DNA of 64,000 nucleotides, from assembly GCA_041652575.1 (NCBI GenBank), contig JBAZHC010000005.1:1-64000 (forward strand). Reading direction: 5' to 3'. Origin of the DNA: Phycisphaerae bacterium. GTDB taxonomy: Bacteria > Planctomycetota > Phycisphaerae > Sedimentisphaerales > UBA12454. Of this stretch, positions 11,203-19,619 are shown in pieces. A program made the translations under genes and the position numbers. The notes under the pieces were generated by a model. It made no database searches and was not told the DNA's origin. It saw nothing but the letters and a program-made list of their open reading frames with translations. Each line of letters opens with the position of its first letter. Within the stretch, counting starts at the first letter, position 1.

Positions 11203-12198
11203 ATGAGACCTATCAATAAATATTTTATTGGAATTTGCATTCTGATACTCGCATTGAGCGGTTGCGGCAAAAAAACACAGGAACCAAAAACATATCGGGT
11301 AGGTATTATATCCGGTGTAGATGTTTTCATCGGCATTGCAGACGGCTTCAGGAACGAAATGAGCAGATTGGGTTATGTCGAGGGCAGGAACATTGTATAT
11401 GATTTGCATAAAACAAACGCCGACCAGGCCGCAGTAGAACTGGCTGTTAAGAAATTTGTGGCTGATAAAGTTGATCTGATTTTCGCGTTTCCAACCGAGC
11501 CGGCCCTGGCTGCCAGGGCCGCCGTAAAGGGAACGAATATTCCTGTGCTTTTTGCCAGTGCCGGCATAGAGGAAAATAACCTCGTAGGGAACATATTCAA
11601 GCCGGGTGGAAATACCACCGGATGTCGCTATCCCGGGCCGGAATTAACGGTAAAACGTCTCGAAATTCTGTGCGAATTGGCTCCACAGGCAAAACGTGTT
11701 TTGATAATGTATGACCCAAATTATCCCATGATACCTCATTCACTTAAGGAATTATATTCCGTGGTCTCGTCTTTAGGCGTAACATTGGTGGAAGTTCCTG
11801 TAAACAGTACAGAAAAAGTCGACTCTTCTTTGCAGGCACTGGCGGCATCAGGCAATATCGGCATTGACGCAATCCTTATAATGCCTGAGATTCTTACACA
11901 ATCGCCCGTTTGCTGGCAGATGATTGCTAAATTCGCGTCCGAACACAAAATTCCAGTTGGCGGCAGTGCCGGCTTTGAAGCTGATACCGGCGCAGTCTTC
12001 AGCTATATTCCTGATAATTTTGAAACCGGCAAACTGGCTGCTCCTCTTGCCGACAAAATATTCAAAGGCACTCAGGCCGGTACGATTATGGTCGTCACCC
12101 CGCCGTCACAACTCCGAATTAATTACAAAAAGGCTCAGGAGCTGGGGCTGAAGATACCGGAAGGTTTATTAAACAGGGCAGATGAAATAATTCGTTAA
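11203..12198 (+). CDS. ABC_sub_bind-family lipoprotein, paralog 3
   Basis: Third tandem paralog, 331 residues, lipobox ALSGC, and the same body landmarks: YRVGIISGV, RNEMSRLGYVEGRNIVYD, DLIFAFPTEPA and KPGGNTTGCRYPGPE. The ATG is preceded by AAGGA at normal spacing. It ends 15 nt before the sensor kinase ATG, and the kinase belongs to the same transcript by position. The gene order suggests that the three binding proteins feed signals to the kinase, or that transport partners lie elsewhere in the genome. Confidence 0.88.
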   Translation: MRPINKYFIGICILILALSGCGKKTQEPKTYRVGIISGVDVFIGIADGFRNEMSRLGYVEGRNIVYDLHKTNADQAAVELAVKKFVADKVDLIFAFPTEPALAARAAVKGTNIPVLFASAGIEENNLVGNIFKPGGNTTGCRYPGPELTVKRLEILCELAPQAKRVLIMYDPNYPMIPHSLKELYSVVSSLGVTLVEVPVNSTEKVDSSLQALAASGNIGIDAILIMPEILTQSPVCWQMIAKFASEHKIPVGGSAGFEADTGAVFSYIPDNFETGKLAAPLADKIFKGTQAGTIMVVTPPSQLRINYKKAQELGLKIPEGLLNRADEIIR

Positions 12199-12213
12199 AT
12201 ATTGAAACCTGAA

Positions 12214-14112
12214 ATGGAAAAAATAAAAAAATTCCGTAGTTTGACTGTTACGCTGGCGATTGCTTTCCTCGCTTTAAGCGCTGTGGTTCTGTTAATCTCC
12301 AACAGTTTACAAATCTATTTTAACCTCGGGACCCAGCGCAATATGGTCGCCGGCCAGCAAAAACTAATTGCTCAGGAAGCGGCCAATACGGTAAGGGCTT
12401 TTATTCAGAAAAAATCCGACCTGTTGAAAACGGCCGCAGGACTTGGAAGTCTGACGAATTCAACCGAGGCGGAACAGAAGCTGGTTATGGAAAAGCTGCT
12501 GGGTTTTGAGCCGGCTTTTCGCCAGCTGGTCTTGCTCAACACAAAAGAAGAGGAGCTGCTCAGAGAGTCCAGATTATCCAATTTACTGTCAGGCCAACTG
12601 ACCGAACAGATAAATAAAAATAAAAATGAAATATTGCCTCAGGCAGTTCAGAGAAAAACATATATCAGCCAGGTATATATTGATAAAGTAACGAGCGAAC
12701 CGCTGATAATAATGGCTGCTCCGATTATAGACGTCTTCGGCGATTTCAAAATGGTATTGATTGCCGAGGTAAATCTGAAATTTATGTGGGACCTGGTAGC
12801 CTCAATGAAAGTCGGCGATAACGGCCTTGCTTATGTGGTGGACAGGCAGGGCAACTTGATAGCTTTCGGCGACATCAGCCGAGTATTAAAAGGTGAAAAT
12901 CTGCTTTATCTTGCAGAAGTAGCTGAATTTATAGCGAACGAGGATTCTTTTGACAGGAACAGCGCCAGACTGTCAAAAGGCATCAGGAATACTTATATCG
13001 CCGCCACCCATGTGCCGCTCGGCACACCCGACTGGGCGGTCGTGGTTGAATCGCCAATCCTTGAAGCATACGGATCCATCCTTGCATCGTTTAAACTGAC
13101 ATTATGGACCGTACTTCTTAGTTTTGCCCTGGCTATAATGGCCGGCATCTATCTGTCAAAAAGAATTACAAAACCAATAATACATTTGAGAGACGCTGCC
13201 GAAAAAATCGGTCAGGGCCGGATGAACATAAAGATAGAAACCCAATCACAGAACGAAATAGGACAGTTGACTGAAAGTCTTAATCAAATGGTTGAAGATT
13301 TAAACAGAACAACCGTCTCACGTGATGCTTTAATGGAAGAAGTAGCCGAACGCAAACATGCCGAACAGGCCCTCAAGGAAACCGCCGACAAACTCGAACA
13401 GGTTAATCAGGAACTTAAGAATTTCGTTTATGTTGCTTCTCATGACCTGCGAGAACCGCTGCGCAAGATATCGGCATTTGCCCAGCTTTTAGAAAGGTCC
13501 CTTGCCGACAAACTGGATGATAATGACTCGGAAAATCTAAAGTTTATGATAGACGGCGCAACAAGAATGACGCAGATGATAGACGGTCTGCTCAGTTATT
13601 CCCGTGTCAGCACAAAAACCAGGGAATTTGAAACTGTCCGGCTTGACACAGTCATACATGAACTTGAGAAATTCGAACTTTCTGTCTTGTTAGAGGAAAC
13701 GCACGCTATTCTGAACGTTCCCGAACCTCTGCCGTCCATTAAAGCCGACTCTGTTCAGATGCGCCAGTTGCTTCAGAATCTGATAGCCAACGGTATTAAA
13801 TACCAGACCAGAGGCAATATACCTGAAATCACAATTACGGCAGAAACTCTTCCCGATGAAATGGTGCGAATTAAGGTTAGCGATAACGGCATAGGCATAA
13901 AAGCTGAAAGCCTGGGTCTGCTGTTTACGATGTTTAAGCGGCTGCATTCCCGCGATGAGTACGAGGGCACAGGCATAGGCCTTGCCGTCTGCAAAAAAAT
14001 AGTAGAACGTCACGGCGGACAAATAGGCCTCGAATCAAAATTCGGCAGAGGTTCCACTTTCTGGTTTACGGTACCGGCCGCAAAATCCGCTGTTCCTGTC
14101 GAAGTGGCCTGA
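12214..14112 (+). CDS. Membrane sensor histidine kinase (Cache-HAMP-HisKA-HATPase)
   Basis: A 632-residue inner-membrane sensor. TM1 (about 10-32), an extracytoplasmic Cache-like domain (to ~290, with GDNGLAYVVDRQGNLIAFGD near 205), TM2 (~295-315), HAMP (ITKPIIHLRDAAEKIGQG) and a coiled coil lead to a phytochrome-type HisKA box, VASHDLREPLRKI, with His410. The ATPase part has NLIANGIKYQ, DNGIGI and GTGIGLAVCKK. No receiver domain and no response regulator gene is nearby. The ATG at 12214 is chosen over a TTG at 12202. The C-terminal half is very close to that of the kinase at 50795. Confidence 0.9.
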   Translation: MEKIKKFRSLTVTLAIAFLALSAVVLLISNSLQIYFNLGTQRNMVAGQQKLIAQEAANTVRAFIQKKSDLLKTAAGLGSLTNSTEAEQKLVMEKLLGFEPAFRQLVLLNTKEEELLRESRLSNLLSGQLTEQINKNKNEILPQAVQRKTYISQVYIDKVTSEPLIIMAAPIIDVFGDFKMVLIAEVNLKFMWDLVASMKVGDNGLAYVVDRQGNLIAFGDISRVLKGENLLYLAEVAEFIANEDSFDRNSARLSKGIRNTYIAATHVPLGTPDWAVVVESPILEAYGSILASFKLTLWTVLLSFALAIMAGIYLSKRITKPIIHLRDAAEKIGQGRMNIKIETQSQNEIGQLTESLNQMVEDLNRTTVSRDALMEEVAERKHAEQALKETADKLEQVNQELKNFVYVASHDLREPLRKISAFAQLLERSLADKLDDNDSENLKFMIDGATRMTQMIDGLLSYSRVSTKTREFETVRLDTVIHELEKFELSVLLEETHAILNVPEPLPSIKADSVQMRQLLQNLIANGIKYQTRGNIPEITITAETLPDEMVRIKVSDNGIGIKAESLGLLFTMFKRLHSRDEYEGTGIGLAVCKKIVERHGGQIGLESKFGRGSTFWFTVPAAKSAVPVEVA

Positions 14113-14198
14113 TTTTAGAATCTACAACAAGTTTGCCAAATTGGCGGAAAAATCCCAAAAACTATCAAGGCTAAATCTCAACAAAAGAAAATATTCTT

Positions 14199-14498
14199 TC
14201 ATTTATTTGTATCTTTGATTATTTGCTTAAGGGCTGTTACGTGATTGTTAAAAGCGTCGCGGCCTTTCCCTGTAGCGATAACAAAAGTGCGAGGCTTACG
14301 AGCAACGAAGGTCTTTTCAATCTTGATGTAACCTGCCTCTTCAAGTTTGCTCAAATGAGCGCCGAGGTTTCCGTCGGTTACCTTTAACAGGTTTCGCAGG
14401 TAAACGAAATCCATCTGTTCTCCCGGGTCAAGGGCGGCTAGCGCTGCCATTATTTGCAGGCGAACAGACTGGTGTATTATATTATCAAGTTCAAACAT
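14199..14498 (-). CDS. Winged-helix transcriptional regulator (HTH_34 type)
   Basis: A 99-residue winged-helix protein resembling the HTH_34/ArsR-like single-domain regulators: IIHQSVRLQIMAALAAL, then the recognition part LRNLLKVTDGNLGAHLSKLEEAGYI and a wing with KPRTFVIATGKG. It lies 3 nt downstream of a membrane protein gene and both read from one promoter. Regulators of this type usually control the adjoining membrane protein and themselves. A palindromic site overlaps the promoter (see 15117-15148). Its inducer is not visible. Confidence 0.8.
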   Translation of the reverse strand: MFELDNIIHQSVRLQIMAALAALDPGEQMDFVYLRNLLKVTDGNLGAHLSKLEEAGYIKIEKTFVARKPRTFVIATGKGRDAFNNHVTALKQIIKDTNK

Positions 14499-14501
14499 AT
14501 T

Positions 14502-15083
14502 TTATATCCACCGCAATTTTATATATAAGCCGATACAGAAAATCACGCCGCCGCACATAAACGCCATCCACAGGCAATAGTAATGAGGAAGAAGATAAAA
14601 GCCTGTCAGGGTCATCGCTGTTACAAACAATCCTGTCCATATCATATAATACGCGGTAAACCAAAGTCCCAGAATTATATATCCAAACATTATCGCTGTG
14701 ATGATAAAGGCATTCATCTGCATTCCATTGAATGGCGAAAGAAGACCGAGCCAGATAAAAATATAAAGGAACAGTAACCACCAAAGTCCACCTATCCGCA
14801 AATTCATCTTTTCCCCAGATGATTCCTTGAAAGGGATCTTGCGCAAAAGCAGGAACCAGACCAGAAAACCTCCTGCTGTCCCAACTGCCGCCATTGTCCA
14901 GAATATTATGGCCGCATATTTGATATAAAAATACGCGGCAGTATAAGCGGCCATCAAAAGCAGACCCCAAAGAATCATAAGCGGACTGCTGTAACCGGCA
15001 GCCACAGCCTTGCGGGTCTTGGTCATTGTATTCTCAATTACCGCCAATGATTCCTGAGCATTTTCGTTATTTACTGTTTCCAT
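14502..15083 (-). CDS. Conserved membrane protein paired with HTH_34 regulator
   Basis: A 193-residue integral membrane protein with a charged N-terminal tail (about 30 residues) and five or six hydrophobic segments (about 37-55, 58-80, 105-122, 128-150, 155-185). I do not recognise a catalytic motif. The ATG has AAAGGA upstream. Small membrane proteins of this size beside HTH_34 regulators are a recurrent pair in bacteria, but their function is not established. Confidence 0.7.
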   Translation of the reverse strand: METVNNENAQESLAVIENTMTKTRKAVAAGYSSPLMILWGLLLMAAYTAAYFYIKYAAIIFWTMAAVGTAGGFLVWFLLLRKIPFKESSGEKMNLRIGGLWWLLFLYIFIWLGLLSPFNGMQMNAFIITAIMFGYIILGLWFTAYYMIWTGLFVTAMTLTGFYLLPHYYCLWMAFMCGGVIFCIGLYIKLRWI

Positions 15084-15116
15084 AACTGTCCTTTCAAAAA
15101 TCTATTATTCATACAG

Positions 15117-15148
15117 AGTACTCTATATCACAGAGTGCATTTTGTCAA
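15117..15148 (-). promoter_or_regulatory. Promoter with overlapping ACTCT-N7-AGAGT operator candidate
   Basis: On the minus strand TTGACA (15143-15148) is followed after 15 nt by TATAGA (15122-15127). An imperfect palindrome, ACTCTGTGATATAGAGT, covers the spacer and -10 box, and ACTCTGTAT repeats just downstream. The site precedes the membrane protein/HTH pair, so autoregulation by the winged-helix protein is likely. Confidence 0.5.
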
Positions 15149-15234
15149 TATAAATCTTTAAAAAATAATGTTAAATGGAAAAACCTTGTTTTTAAGCGAA
15201 AAATAGACTCTTTTTGATGAGTCCTTCGTAAAAA

Positions 15235-15939
15235 TTAACAATGAGGCAGCAGCCGGCTTCCCGTGGTATCTTTAATTTCGTAATTCTTCTGCTGTACCAA
15301 AACTCCCCTCTCGCCAAATAACTCTACCGCTTTTGCCGCTGATGGAGTGATACCCGTAAATCTAATCCGCAGCATATTGCCGTCTTTCATTGAGACGGGA
15401 TAATCATGCCATTTCGAACGTATTTTATTTTTGGCGGAATCCTCGACAGTTTTTTCTTTTTCTACAGCCTCTTTAATTTCTTCTGGAATCTCCTCGTTAA
15501 AACATATATCGATATACTTTTGAAATGAAATAGTTTGCCCTCCTTTTCGGTTTGACGATATCATTTTAACCCTTGTTTGGCGCACCCATTTTATCTCGCT
15601 GTATTCTAATTCTATAATCTGTTTGTCTTCGGCCGGAAGATGCGAATTTAAATAAGAGCGTATTTTTATAAAAACATTTTCAATCTCTGTTCTCATCAGC
15701 CAGTTTACGGAAGTAAACGATTTTCTCAGCGGACCAAGAAAAATTAATCCGAACAGCAGTATTACAGCTTCACTGACGATTAACATCGCAACAGGAAAGC
15801 CTTTTTTCAAATAAAGAAAAACCAGTAAACCGGCTATCGACACGAAAATTGCGAATGGAATTAAATTGTATAAAATAGAACTTCTGAAAACGGTGTAAGG
15901 ATACCGCCAAGAGACTTCATCCGGCCTTTTCAATTCCAT
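15235..15939 (-). CDS. Hypothetical membrane protein, two TM segments
   Basis: A 234-residue protein with two adjacent membrane segments (about 27-47 and 52-70) and a soluble C-terminal part rich in charged residues. PYTVFRSSILYNL before the first helix, and a final segment with RIRFTGITPSAAKAVELFGERG, do not match a family I can name. The ATG has a strong AAAGGAG site. It follows the U32 peptidase gene by 13 nt and is probably co-transcribed with it. Confidence 0.6.
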   Translation of the reverse strand: MELKRPDEVSWRYPYTVFRSSILYNLIPFAIFVSIAGLLVFLYLKKGFPVAMLIVSEAVILLFGLIFLGPLRKSFTSVNWLMRTEIENVFIKIRSYLNSHLPAEDKQIIELEYSEIKWVRQTRVKMISSNRKGGQTISFQKYIDICFNEEIPEEIKEAVEKEKTVEDSAKNKIRSKWHDYPVSMKDGNMLRIRFTGITPSAAKAVELFGERGVLVQQKNYEIKDTTGSRLLPHC

Positions 15940-15952
15940 TTATCGTCTCCTT

Positions 15953-17179
15953 TCAAATAAGACCGGAAATTCCGGCGACTCTCCTGAGTATCGAATAAGC
16001 GGGCAATTTCTGCTCAAGTAAAATCTTTTGCGGATTATTGATAAATTCCACCGATTCGCCGTCGATAGTTTTTAAGGGATTCGGCATCGTTATTTCAGAA
16101 ATATCGCCTGCCGGTGTAAGCATTTCGAGTTTTTCGCCCGCGAAAATTTTATTTCTTACATGACAAATGCTGCCGGTTTCGGATTTTTCGTCAACAATAT
16201 CGCCAACAAAGACCGACCTTGATTTTGACTGGCTCTTTTCATAGCTGTAATCATCAGGCTCAATTGAGCCTTTCATAAAGCCTGCCGAATAACCTCTGTT
16301 CTTCGGTCTGCTCAAAAGCGACAAGCAATCTTCTTTACTGATTTTTTTGCCGTCGACAAGCTGCCTGTAAAGCGAAACAACCGATGCGATATAATGAACG
16401 GATTTCATTCTGCCTTCGATTTTGAACGAGGTTATGCCGATATTTTTAAGCGGCTCGATAAATTCGAACAGCGCAAGGTCTTTGCTGTTGAAAAGATATT
16501 GCCCGCGCCCATCTTCGAAAACAGGAAAATATTCATCCGGCCTTTTTTCCTCGACCAGAGAATATCCCCACCTGCACGGATGGGTACATTCGCCTTTGTT
16601 TGCTTTTCGGCCGGTAAGATAATCGCTTATCGCGCATCTGCCTGAATACGAAAAACACACCGCGCCGTGTATAAAAACTTCAAGCTCGACACCGCTCTGC
16701 GAAGTGTCTTTATATATCTGTTTTATCTGCTCGAAGCTGAGTTCTCTCGCAAGGTTTACCCTTGCCGCACCGAGCTGTCTGTAGGCAAGGACCGCCTGGC
16801 TGCTTGTGGTATTTGCCTGAGTGCTGATATGAATCGGGGTTTTTATGCCTGCTTTTTTGAGTTCAAAAATCAGCCCGATATCGGCCACAATCAGGGCATC
16901 GGCCTTCATCTCTTCGAGTCTGCCGGCGATATTCAGCAGCTTATCGTATTCATCGCTGAACGGATAAACATTAAGTGTTACGAAGCCTTTTTTGCCGTTT
17001 TTATGCAGAAATTCAAGGCCTTTCGCCGCTTCATCGAGAGTCAAATTGCCCGCATAAGCCCGCAGCGACCCGAATTCCGTACCAAAATAGACCGCATCGG
17101 CCCCGTACTGAACGGCCCAGACGAGTTTTTCGTAAGTTCCTGCTGGCGCTGCTATTTCCGGCTTCAATACTTGCTCCAT
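15953..17179 (-). CDS. Peptidase U32 family protein (TrhP/YegQ-like)
   Basis: A 408-residue U32-family protein. The signature is clear: ELEVFIHGAVCFSYSGRC followed by SDYLTGRKANKGECTHPCRW, whose Cys residues bind an Fe-S or metal centre in characterised members. The N-terminus KPEIAAPAGTYEKLVWAVQYGADAVYFG is the usual barrel start. Members TrhP and RlhA hydroxylate tRNA and 23S rRNA with prephenate; others act in ubiquinone synthesis or as collagenases. The length and the family C-terminal beta domain fit TrhP-like tRNA uridine hydroxylation best, but this is inference. Confidence 0.85.
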   Translation of the reverse strand: MEQVLKPEIAAPAGTYEKLVWAVQYGADAVYFGTEFGSLRAYAGNLTLDEAAKGLEFLHKNGKKGFVTLNVYPFSDEYDKLLNIAGRLEEMKADALIVADIGLIFELKKAGIKTPIHISTQANTTSSQAVLAYRQLGAARVNLARELSFEQIKQIYKDTSQSGVELEVFIHGAVCFSYSGRCAISDYLTGRKANKGECTHPCRWGYSLVEEKRPDEYFPVFEDGRGQYLFNSKDLALFEFIEPLKNIGITSFKIEGRMKSVHYIASVVSLYRQLVDGKKISKEDCLSLLSRPKNRGYSAGFMKGSIEPDDYSYEKSQSKSRSVFVGDIVDEKSETGSICHVRNKIFAGEKLEMLTPAGDISEITMPNPLKTIDGESVEFINNPQKILLEQKLPAYSILRRVAGISGLI

Positions 17180-17316
17180 TAACCTTTTTACTACAGAAAT
17201 TTAAAGTATATTGCGGAAATTGGCAGAAAAAAACAAAATTTTTTGTTGAATTTATGAGATTTTTACCAATAATAATGGGTTCAGTATTTTCGTCTTTATC
17301 AATTTAAGGAGCGTTC

Positions 17317-18051
17317 ATGGGAACAGTACTCGATGCTCTGGTAAAACTTCAAAGCGTTGAAAACAGTTTAAGGGCGGCAAAGGCTAAACTTACCCGCTGT
17401 CGTAGGAATGTTATCATAAAAGAAAACCAACTCCGTACACTCCAAAATTCTCTCCAGGCCAAGCAGGAAGAGATTCAGTTCACCAGAATTCAGGCCGACC
17501 GGCTTGAACTTGAGCTTAAAAGTGTGGACGAAACTCTTGCCAAGTACAGGGCTGCGCTTAACATCGCCAAGAGCAACAAGGAATATGCGGCAATATTGAC
17601 CGAACTTAATACCACAAAAGCCGATAACAGCAAAATAGAAACTCAGGCTCTTGAACTGATGAAAGGTATTGACGCCGATCAGGTTCAGTGCGACCAGATA
17701 AAACAGCAGATTGAACTGGCCAAGAACGAACTTAATGAAATTCGCAAACTAACCGAAGAGCAGGCCAAAAAATATGAAGCTGAAATCGCTGATATCGAAC
17801 GGCAGTGGCAGAATGCCGCTCGTGATATTTCCGCTGATTCGCTGGAAATCTTTAAAAGAGTCGCCGATACTTATGACGGCGAAGCCATCGCGGAAATCGA
17901 GGTGCACGACCACAGAAGCGGTATTTATACCTGCGGCGGATGCTTTATGACCCTTACGACCGAGACCGCAAACACCCTGATGAGCCGTGACGAGATAATT
18001 CGCTGTCCGAACTGTACTCGAATTCTAGTCTTCAGGGAGACGGAGAACTGA
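17317..18051 (+). CDS. Coiled-coil protein with C-terminal zinc ribbon
   Basis: A 244-residue protein of the CT398-like family: a long helical coiled coil (about 5-195) followed by a four-cysteine zinc ribbon, CGGC and CPNC, about 205-235. AAGGAG lies before the ATG. The family has a helical hairpin fold with a C-terminal zinc knuckle and has been linked to secretion and sigma54 partners in Chlamydia; its job here is unknown. The ribosome site of the downstream gene lies inside its last codons, so expression of the two is coupled. Confidence 0.8.
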   Translation: MGTVLDALVKLQSVENSLRAAKAKLTRCRRNVIIKENQLRTLQNSLQAKQEEIQFTRIQADRLELELKSVDETLAKYRAALNIAKSNKEYAAILTELNTTKADNSKIETQALELMKGIDADQVQCDQIKQQIELAKNELNEIRKLTEEQAKKYEAEIADIERQWQNAARDISADSLEIFKRVADTYDGEAIAEIEVHDHRSGIYTCGGCFMTLTTETANTLMSRDEIIRCPNCTRILVFRETEN

Positions 18052-18055
18052 AGTT

Positions 18056-19114
18056 TTGGTTGATACCATAACCATCTACACTGACGGCGGAAGCAGAGGC
18101 AACCCCGGCCCTGCCGCCGGCGCGTTTGTCATCACCGATAAGACCGGCAAACAGCTCTGTGCGCACGCAAAATTTTTACCCTTTGCCACCAATAATATCG
18201 CCGAATACACCGCCCTGCTTACGGCCCTGCAAAAAGTGATATCTATCGGCGCCAAAAATATAAAAATCTTCAGCGACAGCGAACTGATGGTCAAGCAAAT
18301 CAACGGCGATTACAAAGTCAAGAACGAAAATATAAGACAGCTTCACAGTCAATGCGTCGATATGCTCGCGGATTTGACAAGCTGGCAGATGAAACATGTT
18401 CCGCGTGAAAAAAATAAAATTGCCGATGAGCTGGCAAACCGTGCCATGGATGCCCAGGCGGATATCGAAGAAAAAAGCTCTCCACAAAACAAAAAAACAA
18501 AACACCTGCGGCTCGGTTTTCTTATCAGCGGCTCCGGCAGAACTATGATTAATATCCAGGAGCTGATTAAGCAGAAACTGCTGAACGCCGAGATTGTAAC
18601 CGTTATTTCGTCAAGGTCGGATACCGCAGGAGTCGAAAAAGCCAAAGCCGCAAAATTGCCGCTGGAAATAATAAGAAAAAAAGATTTTCCCGACCTCGAC
18701 AGCTTCAGCCGGCAGATAAGAAAAAATCTTCTCGCCGCGAGAGTTGACCTTGTCATTCAGGCCGGTTGGCTGTGCCTTTGGAAAATACCCACGGAATTCG
18801 AGAATCGTGTAATGAATATTCACCCGGCCCTTCTGCCTGCTTTTGGCGGACAGGGCATGTGGGGCCATTACGTTCACGAAGCTGTTTTAAACGCAGGCTG
18901 CAAAATCAGCGGCTGCACAGTACATTTCTGTACGAATGAGTATGACAAAGGTCCAATCATCGTGCAACGGACTTGTCCCGTTATGAACGATGATACTCCC
19001 GACATACTCGCGGCAAGGGTATTTGAACAGGAATGTATCGCATATCCTGAAGCGATAAAGCTTTTCGCAGCCGAAAAACTGGTTGTCAAAGACAACCGTG
19101 TGCTGATAAAATAA
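18056..19114 (+). CDS. purN: RNase H - phosphoribosylglycinamide formyltransferase fusion
   Basis: A 352-residue two-domain protein. Residues about 3-135 are an RNase H1-like domain with all acidic active-site residues: YTDGGSRGNPG, NIAEYTALL, FSDSELMVKQ and NKIADELANRA. After a short linker (KSSPQNKKTK) residues about 150-350 are PurN, which transfers a formyl group from 10-formyl-THF to GAR: FLISGSGRTM, MNIHPALLPAFGG with the Asn/His pair, and YDKGPIIVQ with the catalytic Asp. It starts with TTG at 18056; GGAG lies 10 nt upstream inside the preceding gene. Both halves look catalytically intact. Confidence 0.88.
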   Translation: MVDTITIYTDGGSRGNPGPAAGAFVITDKTGKQLCAHAKFLPFATNNIAEYTALLTALQKVISIGAKNIKIFSDSELMVKQINGDYKVKNENIRQLHSQCVDMLADLTSWQMKHVPREKNKIADELANRAMDAQADIEEKSSPQNKKTKHLRLGFLISGSGRTMINIQELIKQKLLNAEIVTVISSRSDTAGVEKAKAAKLPLEIIRKKDFPDLDSFSRQIRKNLLAARVDLVIQAGWLCLWKIPTEFENRVMNIHPALLPAFGGQGMWGHYVHEAVLNAGCKISGCTVHFCTNEYDKGPIIVQRTCPVMNDDTPDILAARVFEQECIAYPEAIKLFAAEKLVVKDNRVLIK

Positions 19115-19141
19115 AAAAACTGTTTTAGGGCGAAGTTTTTA

Positions 19142-19612
19142 ATGAATCGTCAGCAGAAACAACTTGTTGCCAACGTCGTAATTGTTGTTGTTTTTACAAT
19201 AGCAATGATTGCCGGCTTCTCAAACATCAAGAACTTCATTAACCGCTCCGAAGCCATGCGGGCAATGGAGCTTCTCGGAAAGGATCTCCTTCAATACCGC
19301 AAACAATATGGTTCACTGCCAAATGAATCTTATGCAAAACAGTTCATAGAAAAAATTGGTGCCGTCAGAATTGGAATTTTCCAATATAGAGCACCGTGGA
19401 TAGAATTTGGTGCACAGCCTGATAAAACAATTCTTGCCTATGCCAAAAAAAACTACTATGGGCTTGTAAAAGCTGGTTATATCGTACTGTGGCTTGACGG
19501 CAGAGTCGAATGGATGAGCAAAAAACAGTTTGAACAAATCCTTATGACCCAGCAGAAACAGCAGGAGCTTCAATGGCTCAAAGAACACCTGCAAAAGCAA
19601 ATTAACCCCTGA
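19142..19612 (+). CDS. Hypothetical single-TM protein, pseudopilin-like
   Basis: A 156-residue protein with one N-terminal membrane helix (about 9-28) and a soluble remainder with LWLDGRVEWMSKKQF near 122, which recalls the DGHVEW turn near the end of type II pseudopilins common in planctomycetes. No prepilin peptidase site is seen before the helix. The C-terminus is Gln-rich. It follows the RNase H-PurN gene by 27 nt on the same strand. Function unknown. Confidence 0.6.
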   Translation: MNRQQKQLVANVVIVVVFTIAMIAGFSNIKNFINRSEAMRAMELLGKDLLQYRKQYGSLPNESYAKQFIEKIGAVRIGIFQYRAPWIEFGAQPDKTILAYAKKNYYGLVKAGYIVLWLDGRVEWMSKKQFEQILMTQQKQQELQWLKEHLQKQINP

Positions 19613-19619
19613 TAACTTA

